Made by a program: the position numbers and the translations under genes. Below the pieces are notes generated by a model that saw nothing but the letters and a program-made list of their open reading frames with translations, did no database searches and had not been told where the DNA came from. DNA of 64,000 nt from Mycobacterium kyogaense (GTDB taxonomy: Bacteria; Actinomycetota; Actinomycetes; Mycobacteriales; Mycobacteriaceae), in contig NZ_QJUA01000031.1 of the NCBI RefSeq assembly GCF_003254575.1, positions 1-64,000 on the forward strand. Direction: 5' to 3'. Within the stretch, counting starts at the first letter, position 1. Each line of letters begins with the position of its first letter. Shown piece by piece: positions 1-9,639 of the stretch.

Positions 1-2
1 CC

Positions 3-1184
3 CCTGGCCCTCCCGCCGGCTACGGGCCACCGCCCGGTTACGGACCACCTCCCGGCTACGGGCCGCCGCCCGGTTACGGACCGCCGCCCGGCTACGGGCC
101 ACCGCCCGGTTACGGACCGCCACCGGGTTACGGGCCTCCGCCCGGCTGGTTTCCGCCGCCGGGCTTCGGGCCGGCACCGGGTTGGGGCCCTCCCCCGGTT
201 CTGCGCCCCGGCATCGTGCCACTGCGGCCGCTGACCCTGTCGGACATGTTCAACGGCGCGTTCGCCTACATGCGGGCCAATCCGAAGGCCACGCTGGGCC
301 TGACCGCGATCGTCGTGGTCGCCGCGCAGGTGTTGGCGCTCATCCTGTCGCTGTGGCCCCTGGCCTTGAGCGGTGACGTCGAGCAGGCGATCGACAGTGC
401 CGCGACCGGCGCGACCATGTTCGAGACGGGCGCGGGCATCGCGTCGATGCTGTCGAGCCTCACCGCGGGCCTGGCCACCGCGCTGTCGACGATCCTGTTG
501 AGCGGCCTGCTGACCGTGGTCATCGGGCGCGCGATCTTCGGTTCCGGCATCACGATCGGCGAGGCGTGGCAGCGGTTGAAGCCGCGCCTGTGGGCGCTGC
601 TCGGATTCACCGTGCTCGAGGCGGTCGGCGCGCTCGTGCTGATCGGCATCGGGGTGGCTGTCGTCGCCGCGGTCGGGGTCTTCATCAACCGGTGGGCGGC
701 CGTGGCGGTCGCCATCCCGCTCGGCGTGGGGGCTCTGGCGGTTCTGGTCTACGTCGGGACCATGCTCGCGTTCACCCCCGCCGCGATCGTGTTGGAGCGC
801 CTCGACATCGTCTCGGCGGTACGCCGCTCGTTCGCGCTGATCCGGGGCGACTTCTGGCGGGTCCTGGGCATCCGCCTGCTCGCGATGCTGGTCGCCCAGC
901 TGGTCGCCGGGGCCGTCGCGATCCCGTTCAGTTTCGGCGGCCAGGTGCTGCTGACCACCGGGGGCAGCGTGTCCGCTGCCATGGTCGCGCTGGTCATCAT
1001 CGCGGTCGGGGGTGCGATCGGCCAGATCATCACAGGTCCGTTCAGCGCAGGAATCGTGGTGCTGCAGTACACCGACCGACGGATCCGCTCCGAGGCGTTC
1101 GACCTCGTGCTGCAGACCGGCGCGGTGCAGACGCCGACGGCAGCGCACTCCACCGACGATCTGTGGCTGACCGGCCGGCGGTGA
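3..1184 (+). CDS. Pro/Gly/Tyr-rich membrane protein (Rv3689-like), 5' end outside window
   Basis: The frame is open to the left edge, so the protein starts upstream; an ATG at 216-245 would cut off an in-frame Pro-Gly-Tyr tail and is not the true start. About 65 visible residues of GYGPPP repeats form a disordered cytoplasmic tail. They are followed by about six hydrophobic segments (around LGLTAIVVVAAQVLALILSL, ATALSTILLSGLLTVVIG, LGFTVLEAVGALVLIGIG and others), an arrangement like the glycerophosphodiesterase-membrane-domain family. It is the first visible gene of the DUF4129-DUF4350-MoxR-DUF58 operon, with 1 base between its stop and the next GTG. Function unknown; envelope-related by context. 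Confidence 0.85.
   Translation, partial: PGPPAGYGPPPGYGPPPGYGPPPGYGPPPGYGPPPGYGPPPGYGPPPGWFPPPGFGPAPGWGPPPVLRPGIVPLRPLTLSDMFNGAFAYMRANPKATLGLTAIVVVAAQVLALILSLWPLALSGDVEQAIDSAATGATMFETGAGIASMLSSLTAGLATALSTILLSGLLTVVIGRAIFGSGITIGEAWQRLKPRLWALLGFTVLEAVGALVLIGIGVAVVAAVGVFINRWAAVAVAIPLGVGALAVLVYVGTMLAFTPAAIVLERLDIVSAVRRSFALIRGDFWRVLGIRLLAMLVAQLVAGAVAIPFSFGGQVLLTTGGSVSAAMVALVIIAVGGAIGQIITGPFSAGIVVLQYTDRRIRSEAFDLVLQTGAVQTPTAAHSTDDLWLTGRR
18..197 (+). repeat. 18-nt tandem repeat encoding GYGPPP hexapeptides
   Basis: Seven near-perfect 18-nt units run from 18 to 143, followed by three degenerate ones up to 197. Each unit encodes Gly-Tyr-Gly-Pro-Pro-Pro in the frame of the membrane protein that follows. 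Units alternate between GGC TAC GGG and GGT TAC GGA at their starts, so the DNA also has a 36-nt higher-order period, which suggests duplication in pairs. The tract probably begins left of the window. Confidence 0.9.
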
Positions 1185-1185
1185 C

Positions 1186-1836
1186 GTGGCACCGATCGAC
1201 ATCGACCGGGACGCAGCCCGGGACGCGGCGCAGAACGAACTGTCCAAGGCGATCTATCCACGGCCGTCGCTGACCGATCAGCTCCTCGAATGGCTCGATC
1301 GCCTGCTGTACCGCATCACCTCCGAGGCAGCATCGCTACCGGGCGGCTGGGTGACCGTGACGGTCCTTGTGCTGTTGGCCGTCATCGCCGTCCTGGTGGT
1401 CATCCGCATCGCGCGACGAGCCATGCGCAGCAGCAGATCTGCCGACGACGAGTTGTTCGCCGGTCACGTGCTCACCGCGGCGCAACACCGAGCCACCGCG
1501 CAACGTCATGCCGCGCAGGCCGAATGGACCCCCGCAATCCAGCACCGGCTGCGCGCGGTGGCCCGCCAACTCGAGGAAGACGGGGTCCTCAGCGCGGCCG
1601 CGGGTCGCACGGCGACCGAACTGGCCCTGGACGCGGGCCGCGCGCTGCCTGACCTGGCATCCGAATTCGTTTCTGCCGCAGGGGTCTTCAACGACGTCAG
1701 CTACGGCGAGGTACCCGGCACCGAAGACCGGTATCGGACGGTGGCGGCTCTCGACGACGCGCTGGGCCGGCGGCCGTCGACGGGTGCGGCGTCGCAGGCA
1801 TCGTCGGCGCAGCCACCCTGGGCTCCGGTGCGATGA
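1186..1836 (+). CDS. DUF4129 domain membrane protein (Rv3690-like)
   Basis: A 216-residue protein starting at GTG 1186, one base after the previous stop. One transmembrane helix lies near residues 50-75 (VTVTVLVLLAVIAVLVVIRI). The C-terminal cytoplasmic part contains the DUF4129 pattern, with a helical segment carrying RLRAVARQLEEDGVL and a TATELALDAG stretch. DUF4129 proteins are routinely encoded beside MoxR/DUF58 genes. The stop overlaps the start of the next gene by 4 bases (ATGA), indicating translational coupling. Biochemical role not known. Confidence 0.85.
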   Translation: MAPIDIDRDAARDAAQNELSKAIYPRPSLTDQLLEWLDRLLYRITSEAASLPGGWVTVTVLVLLAVIAVLVVIRIARRAMRSSRSADDELFAGHVLTAAQHRATAQRHAAQAEWTPAIQHRLRAVARQLEEDGVLSAAAGRTATELALDAGRALPDLASEFVSAAGVFNDVSYGEVPGTEDRYRTVAALDDALGRRPSTGAASQASSAQPPWAPVR

Positions 1837-2968
1837 CGACCGCGATCGGTCCGACGCTCGGGCAGCGATGGAAGACCTGGCGGTGGGTCCTGCTCGCGGT
1901 GGCCGCCGTCGTCGCGGTCGCGACGCTGAGCACCTGGCTCACCGCGCCGCGCCCCGGCGGCCCACTGGAGGCCGCGTCGACGTCTCCCGACGGCGCCCGC
2001 GCACTGGTCACCCTGTTGCGCGACAACGGAATCGACGTCGTCGTCGCCGAATCCCTGGCCGATGTCGAGCGCGCCGCCCGTCCGGACACGCTGCTGGTGG
2101 CCGGGCAGACGTTCTGGCTCTACGACGACGATCAGCTGCGCCGCCTGGCGGCTCTGCCCGGGGATCGGCTTCTCCTCGCACCGATCGGCAAGACGCGCGA
2201 GGCGCTGGCACCGGCGGTGCGCAGCGGCGACGCCACCGAATTCGGCGGCCTGGCACCGGACTGCGATCTGCGAGAAGCGCAGCGCGCGGGGCCGGTGCAG
2301 TTCGGCGCGGCAGACACGTTCACCGCGGCGGGCTCCACGGCCGTGACCCGCTGCTACGGCGGGGTGCTGGCCCGGTACGACGACGACGGCCGGACGGTCA
2401 CCGTGATGGGCGATTCCAGCTTCCTGACCAACGGCGGTCTGCTCGAGGAGGGCAACGCCGCGCTGGCGATGAACCTGGCCGGCACGCGCACCACCGTGAT
2501 CTGGTACGCACCTCAGCACGGAGAGGGCGCCGGGTCGGCGGGCGACGCCGACATCATGGACCTGATCCCCGACCAGGTCACCTGGATGGTGCTCCAGCTC
2601 GTGGTGGCCGTCGCACTGCTCGCGCTGTGGCGGAGCCGCCGGGTGGGGCCACTGGTCGCCGAACCGCTGCCGGTGGTGGTGCGCGCCTCGGAGACCGTGG
2701 AGGGCCGCGGCCGGTTGTACCGGTCACGGCGGGCACGCGATCGCGCCGCCGACGCGCTGCGCGCCGCGGCCCGGCAACGGCTGCTGCCGCGGCTGGGCCT
2801 GCGACCCGACGCGGTCGCAGGGGCCGTCGTCGCCGCCGCGGCGCAGCGCAGCGGGCAGGACCCCCAGTGGGTCGCCCATATCCTGTACGGGCGGCCGCCG
2901 GAGAGCGACCCCGAGCTGGTGGCCCTGGCCGGCGCACTCGACGACATCGAAAGGCAGGTCGCGCAGTC

Positions 2969-2972
<4 letters not shown>
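1833..2972 (+). CDS. DUF4350 domain membrane protein (Rv3691-like)
   Basis: A 379-residue protein with a transmembrane helix near residues 15-33 and a second around residues 250-267, leaving an extracytoplasmic domain of about 215 residues between them. That domain has the DUF4350 layout: a Ser-Pro-Asp-Gly-Ala start, a VTLLRDNGIDVVV strand-helix and a VMGDSSFLTNGGLLEEGNAA segment, related to ThuA/glutamine-amidotransferase-like folds. The C-terminal tail is basic and cytoplasmic. It overlaps both neighbours by 4 bases, so it belongs to the MoxR operon. Likely a membrane partner of the MoxR/DUF58 pair; no enzymatic role can be assigned. Confidence 0.85.
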
Positions 2973-3942
<970 letters not shown>

Positions 3943-3946
<4 letters not shown>

Positions 3947-5265
3947 TCCTGACCGGGCTCACGGGGCTGATCGCCGCGGCGTGCGCCGTGCCGGTCGGGT
4001 TGTCGCCCTATCCGGCAACCACTTTCGCTGTCCTGCTGGCACTGCTCGCTCTCGCCGTGCTCGTCGACATCGCGCTGGCAGGTAGTCCGCGCTCACTGGA
4101 GTTCTCCCGCAGCGGCACGCGATCGGCCCGGTTGGGGCAGCCGGTCGAGACCAGTCTGCGCATCGTCAATCGCGGGCGCTCGCGCTTCCGCGGCGTGGTG
4201 CGGGACGCGTGGGCGCCCAGCGCGGCCGCGACACCGCGCACCCATCCTGTCGATCTCGCTGCCGGACAACAGCACTCGGTGACCACACAGCTGAACCCCG
4301 TGCGGCGCGGCGACCAGGTGGCCGGGCCGGTGACCGCCCGGTCGCTGGGTCCGCTGGGGCTGGCGGGCCGGCAGAGTTCGCACCGGGTGGAGGGCGGGGT
4401 CCGCATCCTGCCACCGTTCCTGTCGCGCAAGCACCTGCCGTCACGGCTTGCCAGACTTCGCGAACTCGACGGTGCGACACCGGCGATGATCCGCGGCCAG
4501 GGCAGTGAATTCGACTCGCTGCGCGAATACGTGGTCGGTGACGACATCCGCTCCATCGACTGGCGGGCCACCGCCCGGCGCGCCGATGTGGTGGTGCGGA
4601 CGTGGCGGCCGGAGCGGGACCGTCGGGTGGTGATCGTGTTGGACACCGGGCGGACGTCGGCGGGCCGCATCGGTGTCGATCCCGCGGCGGCAGAGCCGGT
4701 GGGCTGGCCGCGGCTGGACTGGTCGATGGATGCGGCGCTGCTGCTGGCGGCGCTGGCGGCGCGGGCCGGCGATCACGTCGACTTCCTCGCCCACGATCGG
4801 GTGACCCGGGCCGGTGTGTTCAACGCGTCGCGCAACGATCTACTGGCCCAGCTGGTCGAGGCGATGGCGCCGCTGGAGCCTGCGCTGGTGGAGTCCGACG
4901 CGCGCGCGATGGTGGCGGCGGTGCTGCGGCGGGTGCGGCGCCGAGCGCTCGTGGTGCTGCTGACAGACCTGAACGCCACCGCGATCGACGAGGGACTCAT
5001 GGGTGTGCTCGGGCAGTTGACGGCCAAGCATCAGGTGCTGCTGGCCGCGGTGTCCGATCCGCGGGTCGACGCGCTCGCGGCGGGCCGGGCCGATGCGGTC
5101 GAGGTGTATGACGCCGCGGCGGCCGAGCGGGCCCGGGGCGATCGGCGGGACGTGGCATCGCGGCTGCGGGGCCGCGGCGTAGATGTCGTCGACGCCCCGC
5201 CGGAGGAGCTGGCGCCGGCCCTGGCCGATCACTACCTGGCGCTGAAAGCCACCGGCCGCCTGTAG
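3943..5265 (+). CDS. DUF58 domain protein (VWA-like), MoxR partner (Rv3693-like)
   Basis: Starts at GTG 3943, overlapping the MoxR stop by 4 bases; 440 residues. Two N-terminal hydrophobic helices (residues about 3-20 and 24-45) anchor it. The signature DUF58 stretch FDSLREYVVGDDIRSIDW is near the middle, followed by a VWA-like fold (VVIVLDTGRTSAG, then RALVVLLTDLNA). The MIDAS is not canonical: DTGRTSAG replaces DxSxS, as is usual in DUF58 proteins. It ends the operon; 168 bases of repeat-bearing intergenic DNA follow. Likely a membrane-bound partner of the MoxR ATPase. Confidence 0.9.
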
Positions 5266-5281
5266 GGGGTCACCTTTCTCC

Positions 5282-5344
5282 CGCGAACAGACACAAACTC
5301 GACCTATTTCACGGCGTGTCCGCTCGAGTTCACGTCTGCTCGCG
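5282..5344. repeat. Imperfect inverted repeat upstream of the DUF559 gene
   Basis: The left arm at 5282-5303 (CGCGAACAGACACAAACTCG...) pairs with the right arm at 5322-5344 (GCTCGAGTTCACGTCTGCTC...) around an 18-base centre. A related pair lies just past the other end of the DUF559 gene at about 6319-6380. It could be a terminator for the DUF58 operon, but the matching pair on both sides of one gene suggests a cassette boundary. Confidence 0.75.
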
Positions 5345-5433
5345 CAACAGAAATCATCCCCAGAGCCGCATTCATCCCCAGTTACATCAATTGATGCGGC
5401 TCACCCCCGCCCAGCCAGGCCCACGATGGCGCC

Positions 5434-6342
5434 ATGCAGCCCGCGCTCGACGACCTGTTCACCCGTCACGGAGAATTCATCGACACCGCAACACTTCTCA
5501 CCGTCATCACCCGCGGCCGACTCGACCACCTCACCAAGTGCGGTGAACTGGTCCGCGTTCGGCATGGCATGTACAGCAGAGCTATCCCTGACCGAGCGGG
5601 CCGACTCGCGGCGCTGGACCGCCACTTGGGTCAGCCAGCCGTCGCGTGCCTCGGGACCGCGGCCGCGCTCTACGGCTTCGACACCGAGGGCACCACGACG
5701 CTGCACGTTCTCGATCCCGGGATCCGGCTGCGGCCGACCCGAGGCCTGATGGTGCATCAGCGGCTGGGCGCCCCGCTCAAGCGTGTCGAAGGACGGCTCG
5801 CGACCGCTCCGGCGTGGACCGCGGTCGAGACCGCTCGCATGCTGCCGCGGCCCCGCGCACTGGCCACGCTCGATGCGGCCCTGCACTCGGGATGGTGCAC
5901 GCTCGCCGCCATCGAGCAAGCGATCGCCGAGCAGAAGGGCCGCCGCGGCATCGTCGCGGTCCGCGCGCTGTCACCCGTTGCCGACGGCCGTGCCGAGTCA
6001 CCGATGGAGAGCGAGGCCCGGCTGGTGATGATCGACGGCGGTCTCCCCCGGCCGGAGCTGCAGTACGAGGTCGAGGGCTGGCGTGTCGATTTCGCCTGGC
6101 CTGACGCGGGAGTGGTCGCGGAGTACGAGAGCGTGGAGTGGCACGCCGGACGGCTCGAGATGCTTCGCGATCGGGCGCGCTTCGCCGCGATTCAACAGCT
6201 CGGCTGGACCGTCATTCCGATCGTGGCCGCCGACGTGCGCATGTATCCCGAGAGGCTCGTCGAGCGGATCGCCACCCATCTGGACCGCCGTACCCCCGCG
6301 TGGGTCCCCCACGAAGCGGCGAGCAGTCGCAAACTCGCGTGA
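5434..6342 (+). CDS. AbiEi-type winged helix plus DUF559 (Vsr-like endonuclease fold) protein
   Basis: 302 residues. Residues 15-50 (TLLTVITRGRLDHLTKCGEL then RVRHGMYSR) look like the AbiEi antitoxin N-terminal winged helix. Residues 188-285 look like DUF559, a Vsr/PD-(D/E)xK-like fold, with the acidic residues E192, D219 (VDFAW) and E230/E232 (EYES, where relatives commonly have EYDG). Such genes are multicopy in mycobacteria; their function is unsettled (nuclease, or antitoxin-like repressor). No toxin partner is next to it: the flanking genes are the DUF58 operon and SpoIIM. It is absent from the M. tuberculosis order as I recall it, and is bracketed by inverted repeats, consistent with insertion. 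Confidence 0.8.
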   Translation: MQPALDDLFTRHGEFIDTATLLTVITRGRLDHLTKCGELVRVRHGMYSRAIPDRAGRLAALDRHLGQPAVACLGTAAALYGFDTEGTTTLHVLDPGIRLRPTRGLMVHQRLGAPLKRVEGRLATAPAWTAVETARMLPRPRALATLDAALHSGWCTLAAIEQAIAEQKGRRGIVAVRALSPVADGRAESPMESEARLVMIDGGLPRPELQYEVEGWRVDFAWPDAGVVAEYESVEWHAGRLEMLRDRARFAAIQQLGWTVIPIVAADVRMYPERLVERIATHLDRRTPAWVPHEAASSRKLA

Positions 6343-6380
6343 AACACGCCCAAAAAGCTCGAGTTCGCGTCTGTTCGCCG
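6319..6380. repeat. Imperfect inverted repeat downstream of the DUF559 gene
   Basis: The left arm at about 6319-6340 (GGCGAGCAGTCGCAAACTCG) encodes the last residues of the DUF559 protein. The right arm at 6357-6380 (GCTCGAGTTCGCGTCTGTTC...) is almost identical to the right arm upstream at 5322-5344. The gene and the downstream convergent SpoIIM gene therefore meet in this hairpin, which may also serve as a bidirectional terminator. Confidence 0.7.
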
Positions 6381-6387
6381 GAAAAAC

Positions 6388-7380
6388 TCAGCCCGTCGGC
6401 ACGTAGTCGGGGGCGTCGTCGATGTCCCCGGTCTCGCCGCGGCGCACCGCTCGCCGGCCGAAATACACCACGTAGCCGATGAAGCAGGCTTCCGCGGCCA
6501 CACCGATCGCGATCCGCACGAACGTGGGCAGCGGCGACGGCGTGACGAAAGCCTCGATCAGCCCCGCGACCGCCAGCACCGCGACCAGCCCCAGAGCCAC
6601 CGAGATCATCGCCCGGCCCTGCTCGGCGAGCACCTGCGCGCGCGGCCGATCCCCCGGCGACACCACCGACCAGCCGAGCCGCATGCCCGCCGCCGCGGCG
6701 AGGAACACCGCCGTCAACTCGATGAGGCCGTGCGGTGTGATCAGCCCGAGGAACACGTCGCCGCGGCCCGCACTGAACATCACGCCCGCGAGGACCCCGA
6801 AGTTCAGCGCGTTCTGGAACAGGATGTACGGGATCGGGATTCCGAGCAGGATCGCGGCCACCACGCACTGCGCGGCGATCCACGCGTTGTTCGTCCACAC
6901 GCTGAACGCGAACGACGCGGCGGGATGCTCGCTGTAGTAGTCGGCGAACTCCGAGTTGACCAGCTGCTGGATCTCGCTCGGTGTGCCGATGGTCGCCTGC
7001 ACCTCGGGTGTGCCGGCGACCCACACCGCCAACGCCACCGACACGACGAAGAAGGCGGCCGCGGTGCCCGCCCACCACCGCCAGGAGCGGTATGCGACGA
7101 CGGGGAACGACACCGTCCAGAACCGCACGAACTCCCGCCACAACGGGGCGTGCGCGGACGTGACGACGGAGCGTGCCCGCGCCACCAGGCTGGAGAGCTT
7201 TCCGATGAGCACCGCGTCCGCCGACGACGACCGCGCCATCGACAGGTGCGTCGACACCCGCTGGTAGAGGTCCACCAGTTCGTCGGCTTCGGCGCCGGTG
7301 AGCCGCCGGCGCCGTTTCACCAGATGGTCGAGACGGTCCCAGGCCGGCCGGTGCGCCAGCACGAACGCGTCGACATCCAC
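6388..7380 (-). CDS. SpoIIM/DUF95 family integral membrane protein (Rv3694c-like)
   Basis: 330 residues from a GTG start at 7380. The N-terminal roughly 90 residues are cytoplasmic and basic (HLVKRRRRLTGAEADELVDL). They are followed by about five membrane segments, including GTAAAFFVVSVALAVWVAGT and AWIAAQCVVAAILLGIPIPY. The motif FQNALNFGVLAGVM and the ITPHGLIELTAVFLAAAAG segment are hallmarks of the stage II sporulation protein M/DUF95 family. It is divergent from the RDD gene with only 26 bases between the starts, so the two probably share a promoter region. Mycobacteria do not make classical endospores; the role here is unknown. Confidence 0.9.
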   Translation of the reverse strand: MDVDAFVLAHRPAWDRLDHLVKRRRRLTGAEADELVDLYQRVSTHLSMARSSSADAVLIGKLSSLVARARSVVTSAHAPLWREFVRFWTVSFPVVAYRSWRWWAGTAAAFFVVSVALAVWVAGTPEVQATIGTPSEIQQLVNSEFADYYSEHPAASFAFSVWTNNAWIAAQCVVAAILLGIPIPYILFQNALNFGVLAGVMFSAGRGDVFLGLITPHGLIELTAVFLAAAAGMRLGWSVVSPGDRPRAQVLAEQGRAMISVALGLVAVLAVAGLIEAFVTPSPLPTFVRIAIGVAAEACFIGYVVYFGRRAVRRGETGDIDDAPDYVPTG

Positions 7381-7406
7381 GCGGTCGACTTTAGTAGCGT
7401 GGCGTC

Positions 7407-8177
7407 ATGGTCAGTCCGCAGCAACCGGTGGTGACCGGTGACGCGGTCGTTCTCGACATCCAGATCGCCCAGTTGCCGGTCCGCGTCGTGGCGACGGTGA
7501 TCGACGTCGTCGTCATCCTGATCGTCTACGTGCTGGGCGTGGTGCTGTGGGCGCTGACGCTCTCGCAGTGGGATTCGGCACTCTCCGATGCGGTGCTGAT
7601 CGTGTTCATCGTGCTGGGCCTGGTCGGCTATCCGTTGGCGTTCGAGACAGCCACCCGGGGCCGGTCGCTGGGCAAGATGGCGATGGGGCTGCGCGTGGTC
7701 TCCGACGACGGCAGCCCAGAACGGTTCCGCCAGGCCCTCTTTCGTGCGCTGGCCGGCTATCTGGAGATCTGGCTGCTGATGGGTGGCCCGGCCGTGATCT
7801 GCAGTCTGGTGTCCCCGCAGGGCAAACGGATCGGCGACATCTTCGCGGGCACGGTCGTGATCACCGAACGGGGCCCGCGGATGGCGCCGCCGCCGATGAT
7901 GCCGCCGCAGCTCGCCCCGTGGGCCTCGACTCTCGAACTGTCGGCGCTGCGGCCCGAAAGTGCCGAAATGGCGCGGCAATTCCTGAGCCGGGCGCATCAG
8001 CTCGACCCGCGGGTGCGTGACGAGATGGCCGGCCGCATCACCGGGGAGGTGGTCGCGCAGATCTCCCCGCCGCCCCCGCCGGGCACCCCGGCCGGCCAGG
8101 TGCTCGCCGCGGTCCTCGCCGAGCGGCACCGCCGGGCACTGGCGCGGCTGCAGCCACCGGCCCCGAATCCCTACTGA
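7407..8177 (+). CDS. RDD family membrane protein (Rv3695-like)
   Basis: 256 residues. The RDD domain occupies about residues 15-150, with the Arg of LPVRVVATVIDVVV, an Asp-containing first helix and the TRGRSLGKMAMGLRVVSDDG segment typical of the family, plus three hydrophobic helices. The last 80 residues are cytoplasmic, Pro-rich and charged. RDD proteins are membrane proteins of unclear, possibly transport-related function. Divergent partner of the SpoIIM gene; its stop overlaps the end of the convergent DUF1772 gene by 7 bases. Confidence 0.9.
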   Translation: MVSPQQPVVTGDAVVLDIQIAQLPVRVVATVIDVVVILIVYVLGVVLWALTLSQWDSALSDAVLIVFIVLGLVGYPLAFETATRGRSLGKMAMGLRVVSDDGSPERFRQALFRALAGYLEIWLLMGGPAVICSLVSPQGKRIGDIFAGTVVITERGPRMAPPPMMPPQLAPWASTLELSALRPESAEMARQFLSRAHQLDPRVRDEMAGRITGEVVAQISPPPPPGTPAGQVLAAVLAERHRRALARLQPPAPNPY

Positions 8178-8638
8178 CGCACCACGCCGATCATCGTCAG
8201 CAGCGCGGCGACCAGGCTTGTGACCGTACGCACGTGGTTCCACGAGGTCCACTTCGCCAGGTAGGCCTGCCACACGTCAGGTGTGGCGGCGGCTGCGTCG
8301 AGCCCGTCATTCAGAGGCACGTTCGCCGCCACCGTGACCACCGCCCCGGCCACGCCGAGTACGGCACCGGCGATCAACCATCCTCGGCCCGGAGGCGACG
8401 CCACCGCCGCCATCACCCCCATCGCCATGGCCAGCAGCGCGGCGCCGAAGTACGCGAGCAGGAACGTCGCGCTGGTCTGCGCCGCGGCGTTGATCCCCCG
8501 CATCGCCGCGATGGCGTCCTGCGGGCCGGCGCGGTCCAGGCCGGCCATCACGAACGTCGAGAACACGAACATCATGCCGCCCGCCGCGGCGCTGGCCAGC
8601 GCGGAAGCGGACGACACGACGGTCAGGGTGCTGGTCAT
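8171..8638 (-). CDS. DUF1772 (anthrone-oxygenase-like) membrane protein
   Basis: About 155 residues with four hydrophobic helices, matching the DUF1772 pattern: a small N-terminal helix with GGMMFVFSTFVMAGL, then NAAAQTSATFLLAYFGAAL, and the VPLNDGLDAA and KWTSWNHVRTV signatures near the C-terminus. I place the start at ATG 8638; a GTG at 8653 would add five residues. The AraC regulator is divergently transcribed about 80 bases away, a common arrangement for DUF1772 genes. Substrate unknown. Confidence 0.85.
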   Translation of the reverse strand: MTSTLTVVSSASALASAAAGGMMFVFSTFVMAGLDRAGPQDAIAAMRGINAAAQTSATFLLAYFGAALLAMAMGVMAAVASPPGRGWLIAGAVLGVAGAVVTVAANVPLNDGLDAAAATPDVWQAYLAKWTSWNHVRTVTSLVAALLTMIGVVRQ

Positions 8639-8718
8639 CAGCACAGTCCACACGTCTCATCGAAGACGATCCATAGTTGAAAGACCCACACACATCATCG
8701 AGCGTCTACGCTGCGGGC

Positions 8719-9639
8719 ATGGATGCTCTCGCCGGATTGCTGGACGGCATCCGCGCCCGGGGTGCCTTCGTCCTGCGGATGCGGCTGGACCCGCCGTGGT
8801 CGATGCGGGTGTGCGACGAGGCGCCGCTGACCGTCATCTGTCAGACGCACGGCCGCGCGGTCATCGTTCCCGCCGACGGGCGACCGGTCGAGCTGACGGC
8901 GGGCCAGCTGGCGCTGACGCGCGGCACCGAGCCCTACGTGTTCGCCGACGATGCCGGCACCCGACCGATGATCGTCATCCATCCCGGTCAGCGCTGCACG
9001 ACGGTGTCGGGGGACGACCTGCGTTTCGAGATGTCCTTGGGGGTGCGCACCTGGGGCAACAGCAGCTCCGGCGCATGCCGGTCGGTGATCGCCGCCTACG
9101 AGGGGCACAGCATCGTGGGTGCCCGCCTCCTCGACGCGCTGCCTCCGGTGGCCGTGATGCCGGCCGACCCGGCGCTGGTCACGTTGCTGTCGGACGAGGC
9201 CGGCCGTGAGGGCCCGGGACAGGAGACGTACCTGGACCGGCTGCTGGATCTGCTGCTGATCAGCGCGGTCCGCGCGTGGTTCGATCACGATGAGGCGGCC
9301 CCGACCTGGTGGCGGGCCGAGCACGACGCGCTGATCGGCCCTGCCCTGAAGTTGATCTACCGCAATCCTTCTCATCCGTGGACGGTGCAGCGACTGGCGG
9401 CTGCGGTCGGATGCTCCCGGGCGGCATTCGCCCGCCGCTTCACCGATCTGGTCGGCGAGCCGCCGATCGCCTTTCTGACGGGATGGCGGCTCGCACTGGC
9501 AGCTGATCTGCTCCACTCGGGCGCCACGGTCGCCGCAGTGGCTCACCAGGTGGGCTACGGCAGCCCGTTCGCGCTCAGCACCGCGTTCAAGCGGGTGCAC
9601 GGTGTGAGCCCGCAGCAGCATCGCAGGGAAGCTAGCTGA
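8719..9639 (+). CDS. AraC-family regulator with N-terminal cupin domain
   Basis: 306 residues from ATG 8719; an in-frame ATG at 8677 would add 14 residues. The N-terminal 190 residues are a cupin-type sensor (AraC cupin_6 family pattern: FVLRMRLDPPWSMRV, then CQTHGRAVIVPADGRPVEL). The C-terminal 100 residues carry two helix-turn-helix motifs, PWTVQRLAAAVGCSRAAFAR and VAAVAHQVGYGSPFALSTAF, ending in the family tail HGVSPQQHRRE. Probably controls the divergent DUF1772 gene. Tail-to-tail overlap of 8 bases with the carotenoid oxygenase gene. Confidence 0.92.
   Translation: MDALAGLLDGIRARGAFVLRMRLDPPWSMRVCDEAPLTVICQTHGRAVIVPADGRPVELTAGQLALTRGTEPYVFADDAGTRPMIVIHPGQRCTTVSGDDLRFEMSLGVRTWGNSSSGACRSVIAAYEGHSIVGARLLDALPPVAVMPADPALVTLLSDEAGREGPGQETYLDRLLDLLLISAVRAWFDHDEAAPTWWRAEHDALIGPALKLIYRNPSHPWTVQRLAAAVGCSRAAFARRFTDLVGEPPIAFLTGWRLALAADLLHSGATVAAVAHQVGYGSPFALSTAFKRVHGVSPQQHRREAS

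Noticed and set aside
216..1184. Membrane protein starting at ATG 245 or CTG/ATG 216
   Set aside because: The frame is open to the left edge with in-frame Pro-Gly-Tyr repeats, so the gene is truncated by the window.
1367..2968. Long plus-strand frame joined to moxR2
   Set aside because: It overlaps DUF4129 and DUF4350 genes in other frames and shows Arg-rich, low-information sequence; the GTG at 2969 fits the overlap pattern.
5434..6342. Toxin-antitoxin operon
   Set aside because: An AbiEi-like N-terminus is present, but no AbiEii-like nucleotidyltransferase toxin is adjacent.
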